From the NCBI RefSeq assembly GCF_900188375.1, contig NZ_FZOO01000013.1:1-64000 (forward strand): a DNA stretch of 64,000 nt. The letters run 5' to 3'. The translations under genes and the position numbers were made by a program. Below, one piece after another: positions 44,700 through 54,560 of this stretch; position 1 is the first letter of the stretch, and every line of letters starts with the position of its first letter. Origin of the DNA: Geodermatophilus pulveris. Its GTDB lineage: Bacteria > Actinomycetota > Actinomycetes > Mycobacteriales > Geodermatophilaceae. The notes under the pieces were generated by a model. The model had not been told where the DNA came from, ran no database searches, and saw only the letters and a program-made list of their open reading frames with translations.

Positions 44700-47123
44700 T
44701 TGACCGAAGGCGACCTCACACGGTTGTCCGGCAGGGGGCTGGTGCCTCGGCCGCACCGGATGTGGCGTCGCTTCGTGCTCGCCGGCCTCCTCGTCGGCGC
44801 ATGGATCCTGCTGGTGCGCCTGGCCGGGCCGGCGCACGCAGCTCCGGACCAGTCGAGTGCCGAGCCGTCCTCCGCCGGCGACGCCGGGGCGAGCGAGTCC
44901 TCGGGGGCAACGGCCTCGGCAGGATCGAGTGGCACGTCCTCGAGCTCCGAGTCCGAGGACCCTGGAACCGACTCCACTGTCGACGAACCAGGCTCGCTCC
45001 CGACCACGTCGGCGTCCGCCGCCTCCACCTCCACCTCCGGGACTCCCGGCTCCCCCTCCGGATCCGAGGGCACCAGCTCGGGAGCCACCCCGAGCGACCC
45101 GACCCCGACCCTGCCGGACGCCAGCGACGGCGTCTCCTCCTCCGGGGACACCACGTCGGCCTCGGGAGCCCCTGGGGACGGCTCAGCGGCTGCTCCGGGG
45201 GACTCCGCCACCGAGGACTCCGCCAGCGAGGACTCCGCCAGCGAGGACTCCGCCAGCGAGGACTCCGCCACCGAGGACTCGTCCACCAGCACCCCAGCCG
45301 GCGGGCGCGGATCCGGCGAACCCACCGCACACCCTCCCGCAACCGGTGGCGGACCACCCGCGGAGGCCGCACCACAGCAGACGGACGCCGAGGATGACGG
45401 CGACACCGTTCCGGCCGCGCCAGGGACGGAGTCCACGCTGCCGACCGAGGACCTGGCACCCGAGCCCGAGGACCCCGGTGACCCCGGACCGCCCGCTGGG
45501 AACGGATCCTCCGGCCCGCCCACCGAGAAGTCGGAGCCACCTCGTCGGGCCTCCGACATGCGCCCCGATCCGCCGGGGGTGGTGCCCCCCGGGTCCGCAC
45601 CGGCAGGCCCCCCGCCGAGCGACGTCCTGCCGACTGGCGACGTACCAGCCGTCCCCGATGCCCGGCCCGTCGCGGTCCCTCGACCCGGATCGCCTCCAGC
45701 CGGCACTCCACCCGCCGAGACGCCGACGAAGGACCCAGCTCTCCCGCCCGAGCCCTCGTCGCCTCAGGCGGACCCACCGGAGTCCGCATCGTCCGACCCC
45801 CCGCTGACCGAGACTCCTGCACCTGGAACACCCCCGGTCGGCGCCGCGCCCCCCGGCGCACCGGTCGCTCCACCTCTCCCGGCTGGACCACCGCTGGAAG
45901 AGATGCCCGCGGCCGGTCCGCCATCGCCCGTGCCATCCCCCACGGAGGACGCGCCGGCCGGTGCGAGCGGGCGGAGCGGCACACCGGCAGTCACTCCGCC
46001 GATCGACGCACTCCCGGCCACCGACCTCGAGGCACCGTCGCACCACGAGCCATTCCCGGACCCGGCCGAGACGTCCGCCCTACGGACACAGTCAACGCCG
46101 CTACGGACCGCGCCACCGGCTGGAGCACCGGACGTCCCGGAGGGCACCACACGTCGGGCCGGGGACGGCCCGACCACGACGCGACCCGCGTCGGACGATC
46201 AGGTTGCGCCCGTGGAAACCGCACCGGCCCGAGGTGGTCGGTCGATGTCCACCGCCGACGCCGGAACCGACAGCGCCTCGACCCACTCCTCCGCCACGGC
46301 GCACGAGCGGCCTGCCGACAGGTCACTCCAACGCCCGATCCTCCAGCCCGGTCCGGCACCCAGTGTCCGCTCCGCGGCCCCGCACACCCCCCGGCCCGGT
46401 CCGGCACCCACCACCCGCTCCGCGGACGCGCACCCATCCCGGCCTGACGCAGGCTCCGGTCCAGTGGGGGCCGCGGCGCCGAGTCCGGGAGGGGCGGACA
46501 CCGGTCCGGGGGGAGGTCCGGCGCCGAGTCCCGGGGGGACGGGGCCCGGTCCGGTGGAGGCTCCGACGCCGAGTCCGGGAGGGGGGGACTCCGACCAGCG
46601 GGCAGCGCCCGGCGACGCGACGTTGCAGCCGGCCTCCGAGGTGCCCGGTTCCGAGTACTCGTCGCGGTCGGGACGTACCGCCGCTGACGTGGGCGACCCG
46701 GTCCGTGGGGAGTCCCCGCCATCCCTGACCCGGCCCCCCGGACCTCGACCGTTCACCACAACTGCGGCCTTCACTCCCTCCCTCGGCTGCGCCGCTGCAC
46801 CGTCGAGAACCGACGGCCATGACTCGGCGGCGTCGTACCCCGGCGCGGGCGCTGAGGGACCTCTCGGACCCAGAACAGGGGGCGGCCCGCTGCCCCTGCC
46901 CGTCCCCCTCGCCCCGCCCGCGCCCGTCGGGCTGGCATCAGCCGTCTGCCTCGGCCACCCCGGAGGCGGTTCCTCGGGGCAGGGTCAGGACCGCGACCCC
47001 GTGCTCGCCGTCCAGCTCGCACACGCCGCGGCCGCCCTCGGCCCGGCTTCCACCCGCGTCTCCTCGACTGCCGACGACCGCGTCGTCCAGGGCGTCTACG
47101 ACCTCCTGGACCACCCCGACTGA
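44700..47123 (+). CDS. Large disordered, Pro/Ser/Thr-rich exported protein
   Basis: An 807-aa protein. TTG 44700 follows GAGGAGAG by five bases, giving a 30-residue N-terminus and a signal helix FVLAGLLVGAWILLVRLAGP ending AHAA. Nearly all of the rest is Pro/Ser/Thr/Gly/Ala/Glu low complexity with short repeats (EDSAS units around 165-195, APSPGG-type units near 600). Only the last ~80 residues look more ordered: PLPLPVPLAPPAPVGLASAV and QLAHAAAALGPASTRVSSTA. No catalytic domain is seen. A surface or matrix protein rich in O-linked sites is plausible. It precedes the second initiating transferase by 243 bp. Confidence 0.65.
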   Translation: MTEGDLTRLSGRGLVPRPHRMWRRFVLAGLLVGAWILLVRLAGPAHAAPDQSSAEPSSAGDAGASESSGATASAGSSGTSSSSESEDPGTDSTVDEPGSLPTTSASAASTSTSGTPGSPSGSEGTSSGATPSDPTPTLPDASDGVSSSGDTTSASGAPGDGSAAAPGDSATEDSASEDSASEDSASEDSATEDSSTSTPAGGRGSGEPTAHPPATGGGPPAEAAPQQTDAEDDGDTVPAAPGTESTLPTEDLAPEPEDPGDPGPPAGNGSSGPPTEKSEPPRRASDMRPDPPGVVPPGSAPAGPPPSDVLPTGDVPAVPDARPVAVPRPGSPPAGTPPAETPTKDPALPPEPSSPQADPPESASSDPPLTETPAPGTPPVGAAPPGAPVAPPLPAGPPLEEMPAAGPPSPVPSPTEDAPAGASGRSGTPAVTPPIDALPATDLEAPSHHEPFPDPAETSALRTQSTPLRTAPPAGAPDVPEGTTRRAGDGPTTTRPASDDQVAPVETAPARGGRSMSTADAGTDSASTHSSATAHERPADRSLQRPILQPGPAPSVRSAAPHTPRPGPAPTTRSADAHPSRPDAGSGPVGAAAPSPGGADTGPGGGPAPSPGGTGPGPVEAPTPSPGGGDSDQRAAPGDATLQPASEVPGSEYSSRSGRTAADVGDPVRGESPPSLTRPPGPRPFTTTAAFTPSLGCAAAPSRTDGHDSAASYPGAGAEGPLGPRTGGGPLPLPVPLAPPAPVGLASAVCLGHPGGGSSGQGQDRDPVLAVQLAHAAAALGPASTRVSSTADDRVVQGVYDLLDHPD
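45198..45287 (+). repeat. 15-bp coding tandem repeat, six units
   Basis: Units of GAGGACTCCGCCAGC (variants end ACC; the last is GAGGACTCGTCCACC) encode (E/G)DSA(S/T). The first unit starts GGGGAC. In-frame copy-number change would keep the protein open. Confidence 0.85.
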
Positions 47124-47366
47124 TCCAGGTCCCGGGGTCGGTGTCGCACGCCCACCTTCCGCTCCTCCCACGCGTCAGCCCACCGGCCGGCCGGTGAGCA
47201 CCAACAGCCCCGTCACCGGGAGCCACACCCACTGAGACCGTCCGACAGCGCCTGCTGACCGCCTGCGCGCATCGAGGTACAGACCCATGTCCCGCACGAC
47301 CTGCCCTGACCACGCTTCGACGGACGGACCGCCCGGTCCGTCGTCGGTCCACCACCAGCAGGACCG

Positions 47367-48971
47367 ATGACCGACACGTCCGCGGAGCGACTGGACGACG
47401 ACCTGGCCCCCGAGCCGCGCACCGCCACCAGCCCCGCACTGATGCCGCCCCCGTCTCCCGCGGACGACAGCCGGGAGATCCGCCATCTGGCTGAGGCGAA
47501 CACGGTCCCTGCCCTGTCCAGGACGCCGGTCCTCCCGACGCGCGGCCGACCGGTGTACGACCCGTTCACCGCGCGCCGCCGGCAGACCCCTGAGTGGCTG
47601 GTCGCGTACACCGCCACGCTGGTGATGGGGGACGTCGTCGCCGCCATCGCCGCGGCGTGCGCGCTGATGCCCTTCACCGGCTCCATCTCGGCACACGGAC
47701 TCAGGCTGGCGGCCATCGGCGCACTGGCCTGGCCGGCACTGCTGATGTCGCTGAGCACCTACGCCGAGCGACTGCACGGCACGGGCGCCGTCGAATACCG
47801 GCGGGTGGCCATCGGCGGGGTCGTCGCCGTTGCCGCGGCCGGCTACGCCGCCCAGGTGCCCGCCTTCGTCGGGCTCACTCGACTGCTGCTCATCGGCGTC
47901 CCGGTGGCCACCGTGCTCACCCTCCTCAACCATGCGCTCAACCGCCGGCGGCTGCACGCGGCCAGGCGCCGGGGGCTCATGACGAAGCGAGTCGTGCTGG
48001 TGGGGCGCGACAGCGCCGTCCTGGACCTGGCGCACCGACTCCGCCGGGACCCCGCATGCGGCCTGGAGGTCGTCGGCGCATGCGTGCCCCAGCCGCCCAC
48101 GACGCAGTCTCTCGAGCGGTCCCAGATCGCAGTGCTGGGCGACCTCACCCAGGTCGTCCGCGTCGTGGACGAGGTCGGGGCAGACGCCGTCGTGGTGGCC
48201 TCTGCCAGCGAGACGGCCGGAAAGTACCTGCGCGACCTGTCCTGGCGCCTGGAGGGGACGAGGATCGACGTCCTCGCGGCACCAGGACTGCTGGAGGTGG
48301 CACCCCACCGACTGCAGATCCGCCCGACGACGAGCGCCCCGCTGCTCCAGATCCGGGAGCCGGAGTTCCGCGGCCACCGGCGAGTGGTCAAGGGGGTGCT
48401 CGACCGGGTCGCCGCGACCGCGTTACTCACCCTCGGTCTGCCCCTCCTCGTGGTGATCGGGGCGGTGGTCCGCTTCTCCAGCCCGGGTCCAGCGCTCTAC
48501 CGCCAGCGCCGGGTCGGGAAGCGCGGCGTCTGCTTCGACGTCCTGAAGTTCCGCAGCATGGTCGTCGACGCAGACCGCCAACTGGATGGACTGCTGCCGC
48601 AGAACGAGGCCACCGTGCTCTTCAAGATGCGCCGGGACCCACGGGTGACCCCAGTCGGACGGTTCCTACGCCGCTTCTCACTCGACGAACTCCCCCAACT
48701 GGTCAACGTGCTGAAGGGCCAGATGTCCTTCGTCGGTCCGCGGCCCGCTCTCGAACGCGAGGTCGCGCGGTACGGACCGGACATGCACCGCAGACTGCTC
48801 GTGAAGCCCGGCATCACGGGTCTCTGGCAGGTGAGCGGCCGGTCGAACCTCAGCTGGGACGAGGCCGTGGAGCTCGACATCCGGTACGTCGAGAACTGGT
48901 CGCTCGGACTCGACCTGGCCATCCTGCTGCGGACGATCCGCGCCGTCGTGCGGAGAGCCGGCGCCTACTGA
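47367..48971 (+). CDS. Initiating phosphoglycosyltransferase (WbaP/CpsE-like), copy 2
   Basis: A 534-aa polytopic enzyme of the same class as 37306-38757. An ~80-residue disordered N-terminus precedes four or five helices, then a Rossmann-like segment (TKRVVLVGRDSAVLDLAHRL) and the catalytic domain from VVKGVLDRVAATALLTLGLP, with YRQRRVGKRGVCFDVLKFRS, RRFSLDELPQLVNVLKGQMS, FVGPRPALE and KPGITGLWQVSGRSNLSWDE. It makes the undecaprenyl-PP-sugar that starts a repeat unit. Codon third positions are a little less GC-biased than in the first half of the window. Two initiators suggest two polymers or two starting sugars. Confidence 0.92.
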   Translation: MTDTSAERLDDDLAPEPRTATSPALMPPPSPADDSREIRHLAEANTVPALSRTPVLPTRGRPVYDPFTARRRQTPEWLVAYTATLVMGDVVAAIAAACALMPFTGSISAHGLRLAAIGALAWPALLMSLSTYAERLHGTGAVEYRRVAIGGVVAVAAAGYAAQVPAFVGLTRLLLIGVPVATVLTLLNHALNRRRLHAARRRGLMTKRVVLVGRDSAVLDLAHRLRRDPACGLEVVGACVPQPPTTQSLERSQIAVLGDLTQVVRVVDEVGADAVVVASASETAGKYLRDLSWRLEGTRIDVLAAPGLLEVAPHRLQIRPTTSAPLLQIREPEFRGHRRVVKGVLDRVAATALLTLGLPLLVVIGAVVRFSSPGPALYRQRRVGKRGVCFDVLKFRSMVVDADRQLDGLLPQNEATVLFKMRRDPRVTPVGRFLRRFSLDELPQLVNVLKGQMSFVGPRPALEREVARYGPDMHRRLLVKPGITGLWQVSGRSNLSWDEAVELDIRYVENWSLGLDLAILLRTIRAVVRRAGAY

Positions 48972-49238
48972 CCGCCGAGCAGCCCGGCGCCCCGCTGTTC
49001 CCGTCGAGGGAGGAGAACGGGCAGCTGTCGAGGGTGCCCGGCCGCGCGGATCGTCCGACCCTGCGGCCACGTGCGCGACAGGCCCGGCAGGCGCTCCCGA
49101 CACGCTCCAGGCGTCGTCGCCTGCGGGCGACTCGTGTGATGGCAGGACCGTGATCTGCTCGACGGCTGGTGGTGCAGGACGGCCTTCCTCTCCGTGCGGA
49201 CGCAGTCGAGCAGCAGCGGGCCCGGTTCGGGCGCCGGA

Positions 49239-50561
49239 CTACCGTGCAGGCGTCAGCAACCCGGCGGTCGCGAGGTGGCTGGCGGCACTGCGCAGACGTG
49301 CGAAGTCCGCGTCGGCCGTCACGGCGATGTCCAGCAACGACGTGGACCCATCGGAGTAGCCGAGCACCCAGAGCATCGCCATGACTGCGTCGGTGGCCTG
49401 ACGACCCCCTGTCGTCGGATAGAGGCCCCGCTTGCCCAGCTGGGGCTCGCCGTGGGGACTGAGGTTCTCGTAGCACTCGTCGTTCTCCAGGACGTCGACG
49501 ACCTCCAGGACGGCGAGGTAGGACTCCGCCAGCTCGGCAGGCTCCACGAACGACAGGTCGTCCGCGGAGGTGTGGTACTCGGGGTACTCCCCGTGCGGCG
49601 TGCGCGACAGCCGCCCGAAGGGCAGGTCGAAGCCGACGGCGTTGTACTGACGTTCGTCGTAGCCGTAGGGCGAGTAGCCGCGGACCTCACCGCCACGACG
49701 TGCGACGACGTGCGCGGCAGCACGGTCGATGTCCCGATCGCCGCGCCGGGACCGCTTGTAGACGAGGCTGCCGGGTCCGCCCAGACCGGTGAGGACGAGC
49801 CCGTGCCGGATCCGGTCCAGCACGTCGGCATTGCGGCTGAGCCAGGTGATCGACCCGATGGTCCCCGGCGCGAAGAGGAACCGGTACGTGTAGCGCCGGG
49901 ACTCCAGGGACGCCAGGGTACGGGCCACCTCCGCGGCCACGGCGATGCCGGCGAGGTTGTCGTTCGCCAGGGACGGATGGCACACATGGGCACTGACCAC
50001 GACCTCCTCGGCGCTCTCGCCCGGCACCACCAGCTCGCCGTACGTCAGCTCTCCCGGCTCGATCGTCGTGTCGACGACCACGTCGTACGGACCCTCGTCC
50101 ATCGAGCGGAGTTGGCTGTCGGGCAGGCAGAACCCCCAGTCCCGGTGGTAGTACGTCGTCCGGTAGGGGATCCACTCCGGCCGGTCGGGTAGCGAGTGGA
50201 GATGGGGACGCAGCTCGTCCAGCGTCATCGTGGCGCGCACCGCGACGCTGTAGCTGACCAGGTGCAGGTTGTGTCGCCGGAAGTCGACGACCCGCCGCCC
50301 CTGCGGGTCGGCGATGTAGGCGTCCCGCACGTTCCACTCGTCGGGGACCGTCCAGTCGAACGCCTGCGTGCCGGACGGGACAGCGCGCCGCTCGACGTCG
50401 AGGGACTCCGCGAGGACGTCCAAGGTCGCCCGCACGCCGTCCCCCGTGATGCTGCGGCAGATCGGGTAGAGCCGGCTCATGGCCGAGTACATGGCCTCGC
50501 CCCGCGCGTAGAGGTCCCGCTCCCCCGACCGCAGCGCGTCCACCTGACGCGCGAGGGTCAC
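49239..50561 (-). CDS. DUF4910-type aminopeptidase-like protein
   Basis: A 440-aa protein of a family found in sugar and polysaccharide clusters. It has RLYPICRSITGDGVRATLDV near the N-terminus, FDWTVPDEWNVRDAYIADPQ, then VVVSAHVCHPSLANDNLAGI, with the His/Asp pattern of M28-like zinc peptidases, and HTSADDLSFVEPAEL with a further His. The C-terminal ~80 residues resemble a winged helix. Enzymatic activity is likely hydrolytic but the substrate is not known; deacylation of an amino sugar is one guess. GTG 50561 lies just after the epimerase stop; a longer frame to 50600 overlaps it. Last gene of the 55.8-49.2 kb operon. Confidence 0.78.
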   Translation of the reverse strand: MTLARQVDALRSGERDLYARGEAMYSAMSRLYPICRSITGDGVRATLDVLAESLDVERRAVPSGTQAFDWTVPDEWNVRDAYIADPQGRRVVDFRRHNLHLVSYSVAVRATMTLDELRPHLHSLPDRPEWIPYRTTYYHRDWGFCLPDSQLRSMDEGPYDVVVDTTIEPGELTYGELVVPGESAEEVVVSAHVCHPSLANDNLAGIAVAAEVARTLASLESRRYTYRFLFAPGTIGSITWLSRNADVLDRIRHGLVLTGLGGPGSLVYKRSRRGDRDIDRAAAHVVARRGGEVRGYSPYGYDERQYNAVGFDLPFGRLSRTPHGEYPEYHTSADDLSFVEPAELAESYLAVLEVVDVLENDECYENLSPHGEPQLGKRGLYPTTGGRQATDAVMAMLWVLGYSDGSTSLLDIAVTADADFARLRSAASHLATAGLLTPAR

Positions 50562-50565
50562 CGGG

Positions 50566-51588
50566 TCACGACCTCGAGCGGAGCAGGTCGTCGAGGACAC
50601 CGGTGGCCATCAGCCGATTCACCCGGTGCAGCCGGACGTACCGCTCACCCTCGAAGTCCTCGGCCGTCAGACCGATCCGGTCCATGTCCGCTGCCAGCTC
50701 CTTGATGCCGTCCAGCACGGTCCACTCCGGGCGGAACGAGGGCAGCGTCTGCTCGATCTTGGTGAAGTCCACGCGGTAGTCCCGCTTGTCCGCACCCGCG
50801 CCCTCGGCGAAGGTCACCGGTGCGTCGAAGACGTCGGCGACCGCGGTGGCGATCTGCCGGATCTGCACCACGTCCTCGTCGCGCCCGACGTTGAACGCCT
50901 GGTCGTGCACCTGGTCGCGGGGCGCCTCGAGCACCGCCAGGAACGCCCGGGAGATGTCCTGCACGTGCACGAGCGGGCGCCAGGGGCTGCCGTCGCTCTG
51001 CAGCCGCACCTCACCACGGGTGAACGCCGTGCCGGTCAAGTTGTTGACGACGATGTCGGCACGGAGCCGCGGGGAGGACCCGTACGCGGTCGCGTTCCGC
51101 AGGTGGGTCGGGCTGAAGGTGTCGTCGGCCAGGGTGCTGATCTCCCGCTCGGCCCGCACCTTGCTCTCGCCGTAGGGCGTGACCGGGTGGAAGGGACTGC
51201 TCTCGGAGACCGGGGCGTCCCCGGCCGCCCCGTAGAGCGAGCAGGAGGAGGAGAACAGGAACCGCTCGACCCCGGCGGCCTTGGCCACGCGCGCCACGTG
51301 GGCCGCGCCGTCGGCGTTGACGGAGTAGGTCGCCTCCGGATTCAGGTGCCCGACCGGGTCGTTGGAGATGGCGGCGAGGTGGACGACGGCGTCGAAACCG
51401 GACAGGTCGTCGGGCGTGAGGTCACGGATGTCGCCGGTGCGGGAGGTGTACCCCCGCGGCTGGTCCCCGAAGTCGCAGCCGTCGTACCAGCCTGCGTCGA
51501 GCCCCTCGACCTCGTGGCCCGACTCCAGCAGGAACGGCACGAGAACCGCTCCGATGTAGCCGCGGTCACCGTCTACGAGAACACGCAC
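50566..51588 (-). CDS. SDR-family NAD-dependent sugar epimerase/dehydratase
   Basis: A 340-aa extended short-chain dehydrogenase. [20 protein letters not shown] gives the nucleotide motif GxxGYIG, where D7 replaces the more usual Thr. [14 protein letters not shown] follows, then SSSCSLYG with the active-site Ser and [11 protein letters not shown] with the YxxxK pair. Acting on an NDP-sugar is clear; whether it epimerises, reduces or dehydrates is not. It is co-transcribed with the aminotransferase (7-bp gap), so it probably works on the same intermediate. The initiator is the ATG at 51588. Confidence 0.87.
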   Translation of the reverse strand: MRVLVDGDRGYIGAVLVPFLLESGHEVEGLDAGWYDGCDFGDQPRGYTSRTGDIRDLTPDDLSGFDAVVHLAAISNDPVGHLNPEATYSVNADGAAHVARVAKAAGVERFLFSSSCSLYGAAGDAPVSESSPFHPVTPYGESKVRAEREISTLADDTFSPTHLRNATAYGSSPRLRADIVVNNLTGTAFTRGEVRLQSDGSPWRPLVHVQDISRAFLAVLEAPRDQVHDQAFNVGRDEDVVQIRQIATAVADVFDAPVTFAEGAGADKRDYRVDFTKIEQTLPSFRPEWTVLDGIKELAADMDRIGLTAEDFEGERYVRLHRVNRLMATGVLDDLLRSRS

Positions 51589-51595
51589 TGAGCAC

Positions 51596-53002
51596 CTACT
51601 CCTGGGTCGTCGACAACAGATGGCCCTGCAGCTGGTCCGTCGCCGCCCCCGGGATCCGGCGGGGGGCCGCGAACCTCCGCAGCGCCGGTGCCACGGGGCG
51701 GCCGCGCAGGAGCCCGTCGCAGGAGCCGGCGTCCAGCGCCTCGGCGTAGACCGTCAGCGCCTCACCGACGGCCTCGACCGTCCGGGCGACGTCGTCGTCG
51801 GTGTGTGCGGCCGAGATGACGAACGACTGGCCCAGGATCCCCCGGTGCAGCATCTCCTGGAGGAAGAGCGTCCGGAACTCCTGCGAGGGCTGCCCGAGGT
51901 GGTCACGCGTCACGAAGACCAGACACGACGGCCGCCCCACGACGGCGAAGTGGTCGGCGACGCCCAGCGCGGCGGCAGCCGCGTTCGCTCCCTCGGCCAG
52001 CTTGCGGCCCTGCTCCTCCATGACCCCCACGACGTCGCGCTGCCGGTAGGCCTCGGCCACGGCGAGGTAGGCCGCGAGGCCCGTGGTCTCGGGACCGTGC
52101 GTCGTGGAGAGGAGGAAGGTCCGCGGGACGTCCGTGCGCAGGCCCCCGAGTTCCATGAGCTCCCGTCTGCCCGCGAGGGCCGAGACCGCGAAGCCGTTGC
52201 CGAGCGCCTTGCCCCACGTGGACAGGTCGGGCGTCGTGCCGTACACGCCCTGGGCCCCACCGCGGGACCAGCGCATGCCCGTGATGATCTCGTCGAAGAC
52301 CAGGACGAAGCCGTGGCGGTCGGCCAGGGTCCGCAGGCCCGCCAGGAAGCCCGGTGCCGGATCGGTCGTGCCCGTGGCGGCCTCGAGGAGCACGCACGCG
52401 ACCCGGCCGGGGTGACGCTCGAGCAGGCGCTCCACGGAGCCGAGGTCGTTGTAGTCGAAGCCCAGCGTGAGGTCGCGCTGGGAGTCCGGGATCCCCGTGT
52501 CCATCTCGGTGGTACCGATGAACCAGTCGTCGGTCGAGAAGAACGGCTGCGACCGGCACAGGGCCACGAGGTCCCTGCCCGTCGCTGCGCGCGCCAGCTT
52601 GACGGCAGCGGTCGTCGCGTCGGAGCCGTTCTTGGCGAACTTGACCATGTCCGCCCCGGGTACCTGCTCGAGGAACGTCTCCGCCGCGCGCAGTTCGTGG
52701 ACCGACGGCCGGCTGAAGCTGACCCCCGTCCGCGCCGCCGCCGTCACGGCCTCGACGACCGGCGCGTGGGCGTGCCCGAGCGTCACCGACCGGAGCCCCA
52801 TCCCGTACTCGACGTACCAGTTGCCGTCGACGTCCTGGACCCGCGCACCCTCACCGCGCGCGATCACCGGTGCCATGCCCTCGGGGTACTGGTCCGAGCC
52901 GCGGGCGTACGTGTGCGCTCCTCCCGGGACCAGCTCGTGCAGCCTCCGCTGCATGGCGGTCGACGCCGCGAACGTCCGGCCGACTGCCGAGGAGGACGTC
53001 AT
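51596..53002 (-). CDS. Class III PLP aminotransferase, GSA-aminomutase-like
   Basis: A 468-aa enzyme of the glutamate-1-semialdehyde aminomutase branch of class III aminotransferases, but in a sugar operon and with a longer C-terminus. Features are [80 protein letters not shown], and [13 protein letters not shown], with the PLP lysine in WGK. It is not HemL, which would belong with heme genes. Relatives transfer amino groups to keto-sugars or related carbonyl compounds. ATG 53002 overlaps the PIG-L stop (ATGA). Confidence 0.87.
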   Translation of the reverse strand: MTSSSAVGRTFAASTAMQRRLHELVPGGAHTYARGSDQYPEGMAPVIARGEGARVQDVDGNWYVEYGMGLRSVTLGHAHAPVVEAVTAAARTGVSFSRPSVHELRAAETFLEQVPGADMVKFAKNGSDATTAAVKLARAATGRDLVALCRSQPFFSTDDWFIGTTEMDTGIPDSQRDLTLGFDYNDLGSVERLLERHPGRVACVLLEAATGTTDPAPGFLAGLRTLADRHGFVLVFDEIITGMRWSRGGAQGVYGTTPDLSTWGKALGNGFAVSALAGRRELMELGGLRTDVPRTFLLSTTHGPETTGLAAYLAVAEAYRQRDVVGVMEEQGRKLAEGANAAAAALGVADHFAVVGRPSCLVFVTRDHLGQPSQEFRTLFLQEMLHRGILGQSFVISAAHTDDDVARTVEAVGEALTVYAEALDAGSCDGLLRGRPVAPALRRFAAPRRIPGAATDQLQGHLLSTTQE

Positions 53003-53649
53003 CCGGTGCTCCCCGCATCGAGGTCGAGGAGCAGCTTGTCGCACACGAACCCCTCGGCGTAACGGGATCTGCTCTCCATGCCCCGCAGCCGCATGACGCC
53101 GGAGAACAGCTCATCGTCCCACCACTCCCGCGCGACCTGCGAGGGGAAGCACCGGGAGAGCAGCTCGACCTTGCGTCGCGCATCGCTCTCGGTCAGCCGG
53201 ACGTAGACGTTCGGCGAGCGGAAGTCGCCGTCCCACTTGGGGATCTCGTAGTGGAGGATCAGCGCGTCGCGCCAGACGGTGCTCACCAACTCCCCGAGCA
53301 GGCGGTGGTCCTGGTGCGCGTCATCGGCCCGGGGCGCCATCACGACGGTCGGCCGACGTTCGGCCGCGCACTCCTCGAGGGCGTCCTTGACGGCGTCCCA
53401 GTGCGCGGGCAGCCGCCCGTCCGGGAGGTCGAGCGCACGGACCGTGGCGTCGGGGAAGAACTCCGGCAGCGCCGCTCCGGCTTCCTCCCTGCGCTCCGGA
53501 CTGCCGGTCAGGACCAGGCCGGCGACCGTCGTCGCGGGCCGGCCGACGAGTCCCAGGAGGGTGCCACCACAGCCGATCTCGATGTCGTCCGGATGCGCAC
53601 CGACACACAGGATGTCGAGCCGAGCGCCCGGCGGAGCCAGACCGATCAC
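52999..53649 (-). CDS. PIG-L/LmbE-family deacetylase
   Basis: A 216-aa zinc enzyme. The signature AHPDDIEIGCGG (18-29) supplies His and Asp ligands, and APRADDAHQDHRLLGE supplies the later HxxH. PIG-L proteins remove acetyl groups from N-acetylglucosaminyl lipids and similar amino-sugar conjugates. Here it is coupled by ATGA to the aminotransferase and follows the nucleotidyltransferase by 45 bp, so it probably acts on an amino sugar of the same branch. The GTG start sits at a natural N-terminus, just before LDILCVG. Confidence 0.87.
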   Translation of the reverse strand: MIGLAPPGARLDILCVGAHPDDIEIGCGGTLLGLVGRPATTVAGLVLTGSPERREEAGAALPEFFPDATVRALDLPDGRLPAHWDAVKDALEECAAERRPTVVMAPRADDAHQDHRLLGELVSTVWRDALILHYEIPKWDGDFRSPNVYVRLTESDARRKVELLSRCFPSQVAREWWDDELFSGVMRLRGMESRSRYAEGFVCDKLLLDLDAGSTG

Positions 53650-53694
53650 GAGGCGACCGTGCTCCGCCCGGTGCGACCGGGCGTCCCCGATGAG

Positions 53695-54540
53695 CTACCT
53701 GGCAGCGACGACACTGGGCTCAGCCACCATGACGGGGACGACCGCGGGGCCCGGTTCCACGGGCCGGTCGCGCCACACGGCCCACGGACTGATCCCGGTC
53801 CGGTACTGCTCCTCGAGGGCCGTCCGTTCCTTCAGCGTGTCCATGGGCGCCCAGAAGCCGTCGTAGGGGGTGGCGCAGAGCTTGCCGTCGGCCGCAGCCC
53901 GCACGAACCCGTCCATGACGAGGTCGTCCCCCTCGTCGAGGTAGTCGAAGATGCCCTGCCGGAGCACGAAGTACCCGCCGTTGATCCGCATGGACATGTC
54001 CACGACCGGCACGAGACCGGTCACCCGGTCACCCCCGGAGATCTCCACGACGTGGAAGGAGTCCTGAGGCCGCACTGCCAGGAGGTTCGCCACCGCGTCC
54101 TTGGACTCGAACTCGGCGATCAGGTCGTTCATGGGGGCATCGGTCAGCACGTCTCCGTAGTTGGCGAGGAAGATCTCGTCGCACTCGAGGTATGGCCGCA
54201 CCCGGCGCAGTCGCTCGCCGATCGCCGTCGAGATCCCCGTGTCGATGAAGGTGATGGTCCAGTTGCTGATGTCGGTGGCGAGCATCTCCACGTGCTTGCC
54301 GCCCTTGGTGAGGACGAAGTCGTTCGAGCTCGTCTCCCGGTAGTCGAGGAAGTAGTCCTTGACCGCGGAGGCGCCGTAGCCGAGGCAGAGGATGAACTCC
54401 GTGTGGCCGAAGTGCGCGTAGTAGCGCATGACGTGCCAGAGCACCGGACGGCTGCCGATGGGCATCATCGGTTTGGGCAGGGACTCCGGTCCGGTCCGGA
54501 TCCGCATGCCCAGTCCGCCGCAGAAGATGACGACCTTCAT
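53695..54540 (-). CDS. Sugar-phosphate cytidylyltransferase (RfbF-like)
   Basis: A 281-aa nucleotidyltransferase. The N-terminus MKVVIFCGGLGMRIRTGPES followed by LPKPMMPIG is the GGxGxR...KP signature, and the ILCLGYGASAVKDYFLDY and NDFVLTKGGK region matches glucose-1-phosphate cytidylyltransferase rather than RmlA. It would make CDP-glucose, the entry to CDP-dideoxy and branched sugars. No CDP-glucose 4,6-dehydratase is in the window, unless the SDR protein fills that role. It lies between the C-methyltransferase and PIG-L genes. Confidence 0.88.
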   Translation of the reverse strand: MKVVIFCGGLGMRIRTGPESLPKPMMPIGSRPVLWHVMRYYAHFGHTEFILCLGYGASAVKDYFLDYRETSSNDFVLTKGGKHVEMLATDISNWTITFIDTGISTAIGERLRRVRPYLECDEIFLANYGDVLTDAPMNDLIAEFESKDAVANLLAVRPQDSFHVVEISGGDRVTGLVPVVDMSMRINGGYFVLRQGIFDYLDEGDDLVMDGFVRAAADGKLCATPYDGFWAPMDTLKERTALEEQYRTGISPWAVWRDRPVEPGPAVVPVMVAEPSVVAAR

Positions 54541-54560
54541 GGATGACTCCCTCCGATGAC

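Noticed and set aside
45198..45287. Tandem repeats as a CRISPR-like array
   Set aside because: Units are 15 bp, contiguous, without spacers, and in frame within a protein.
49116..49131. GTCGCC-tgcg-GGCGAC hairpin between convergent genes as a terminator
   Set aside because: The six-base stem is short and more than 100 bp from either gene end; not strong enough to list.
51596..53002. HemL (glutamate-1-semialdehyde aminomutase) for heme synthesis
   Set aside because: The gene is coupled to PIG-L and epimerase genes in a sugar operon and carries an extended C-terminus, so a sugar-branch aminotransferase is the better reading.
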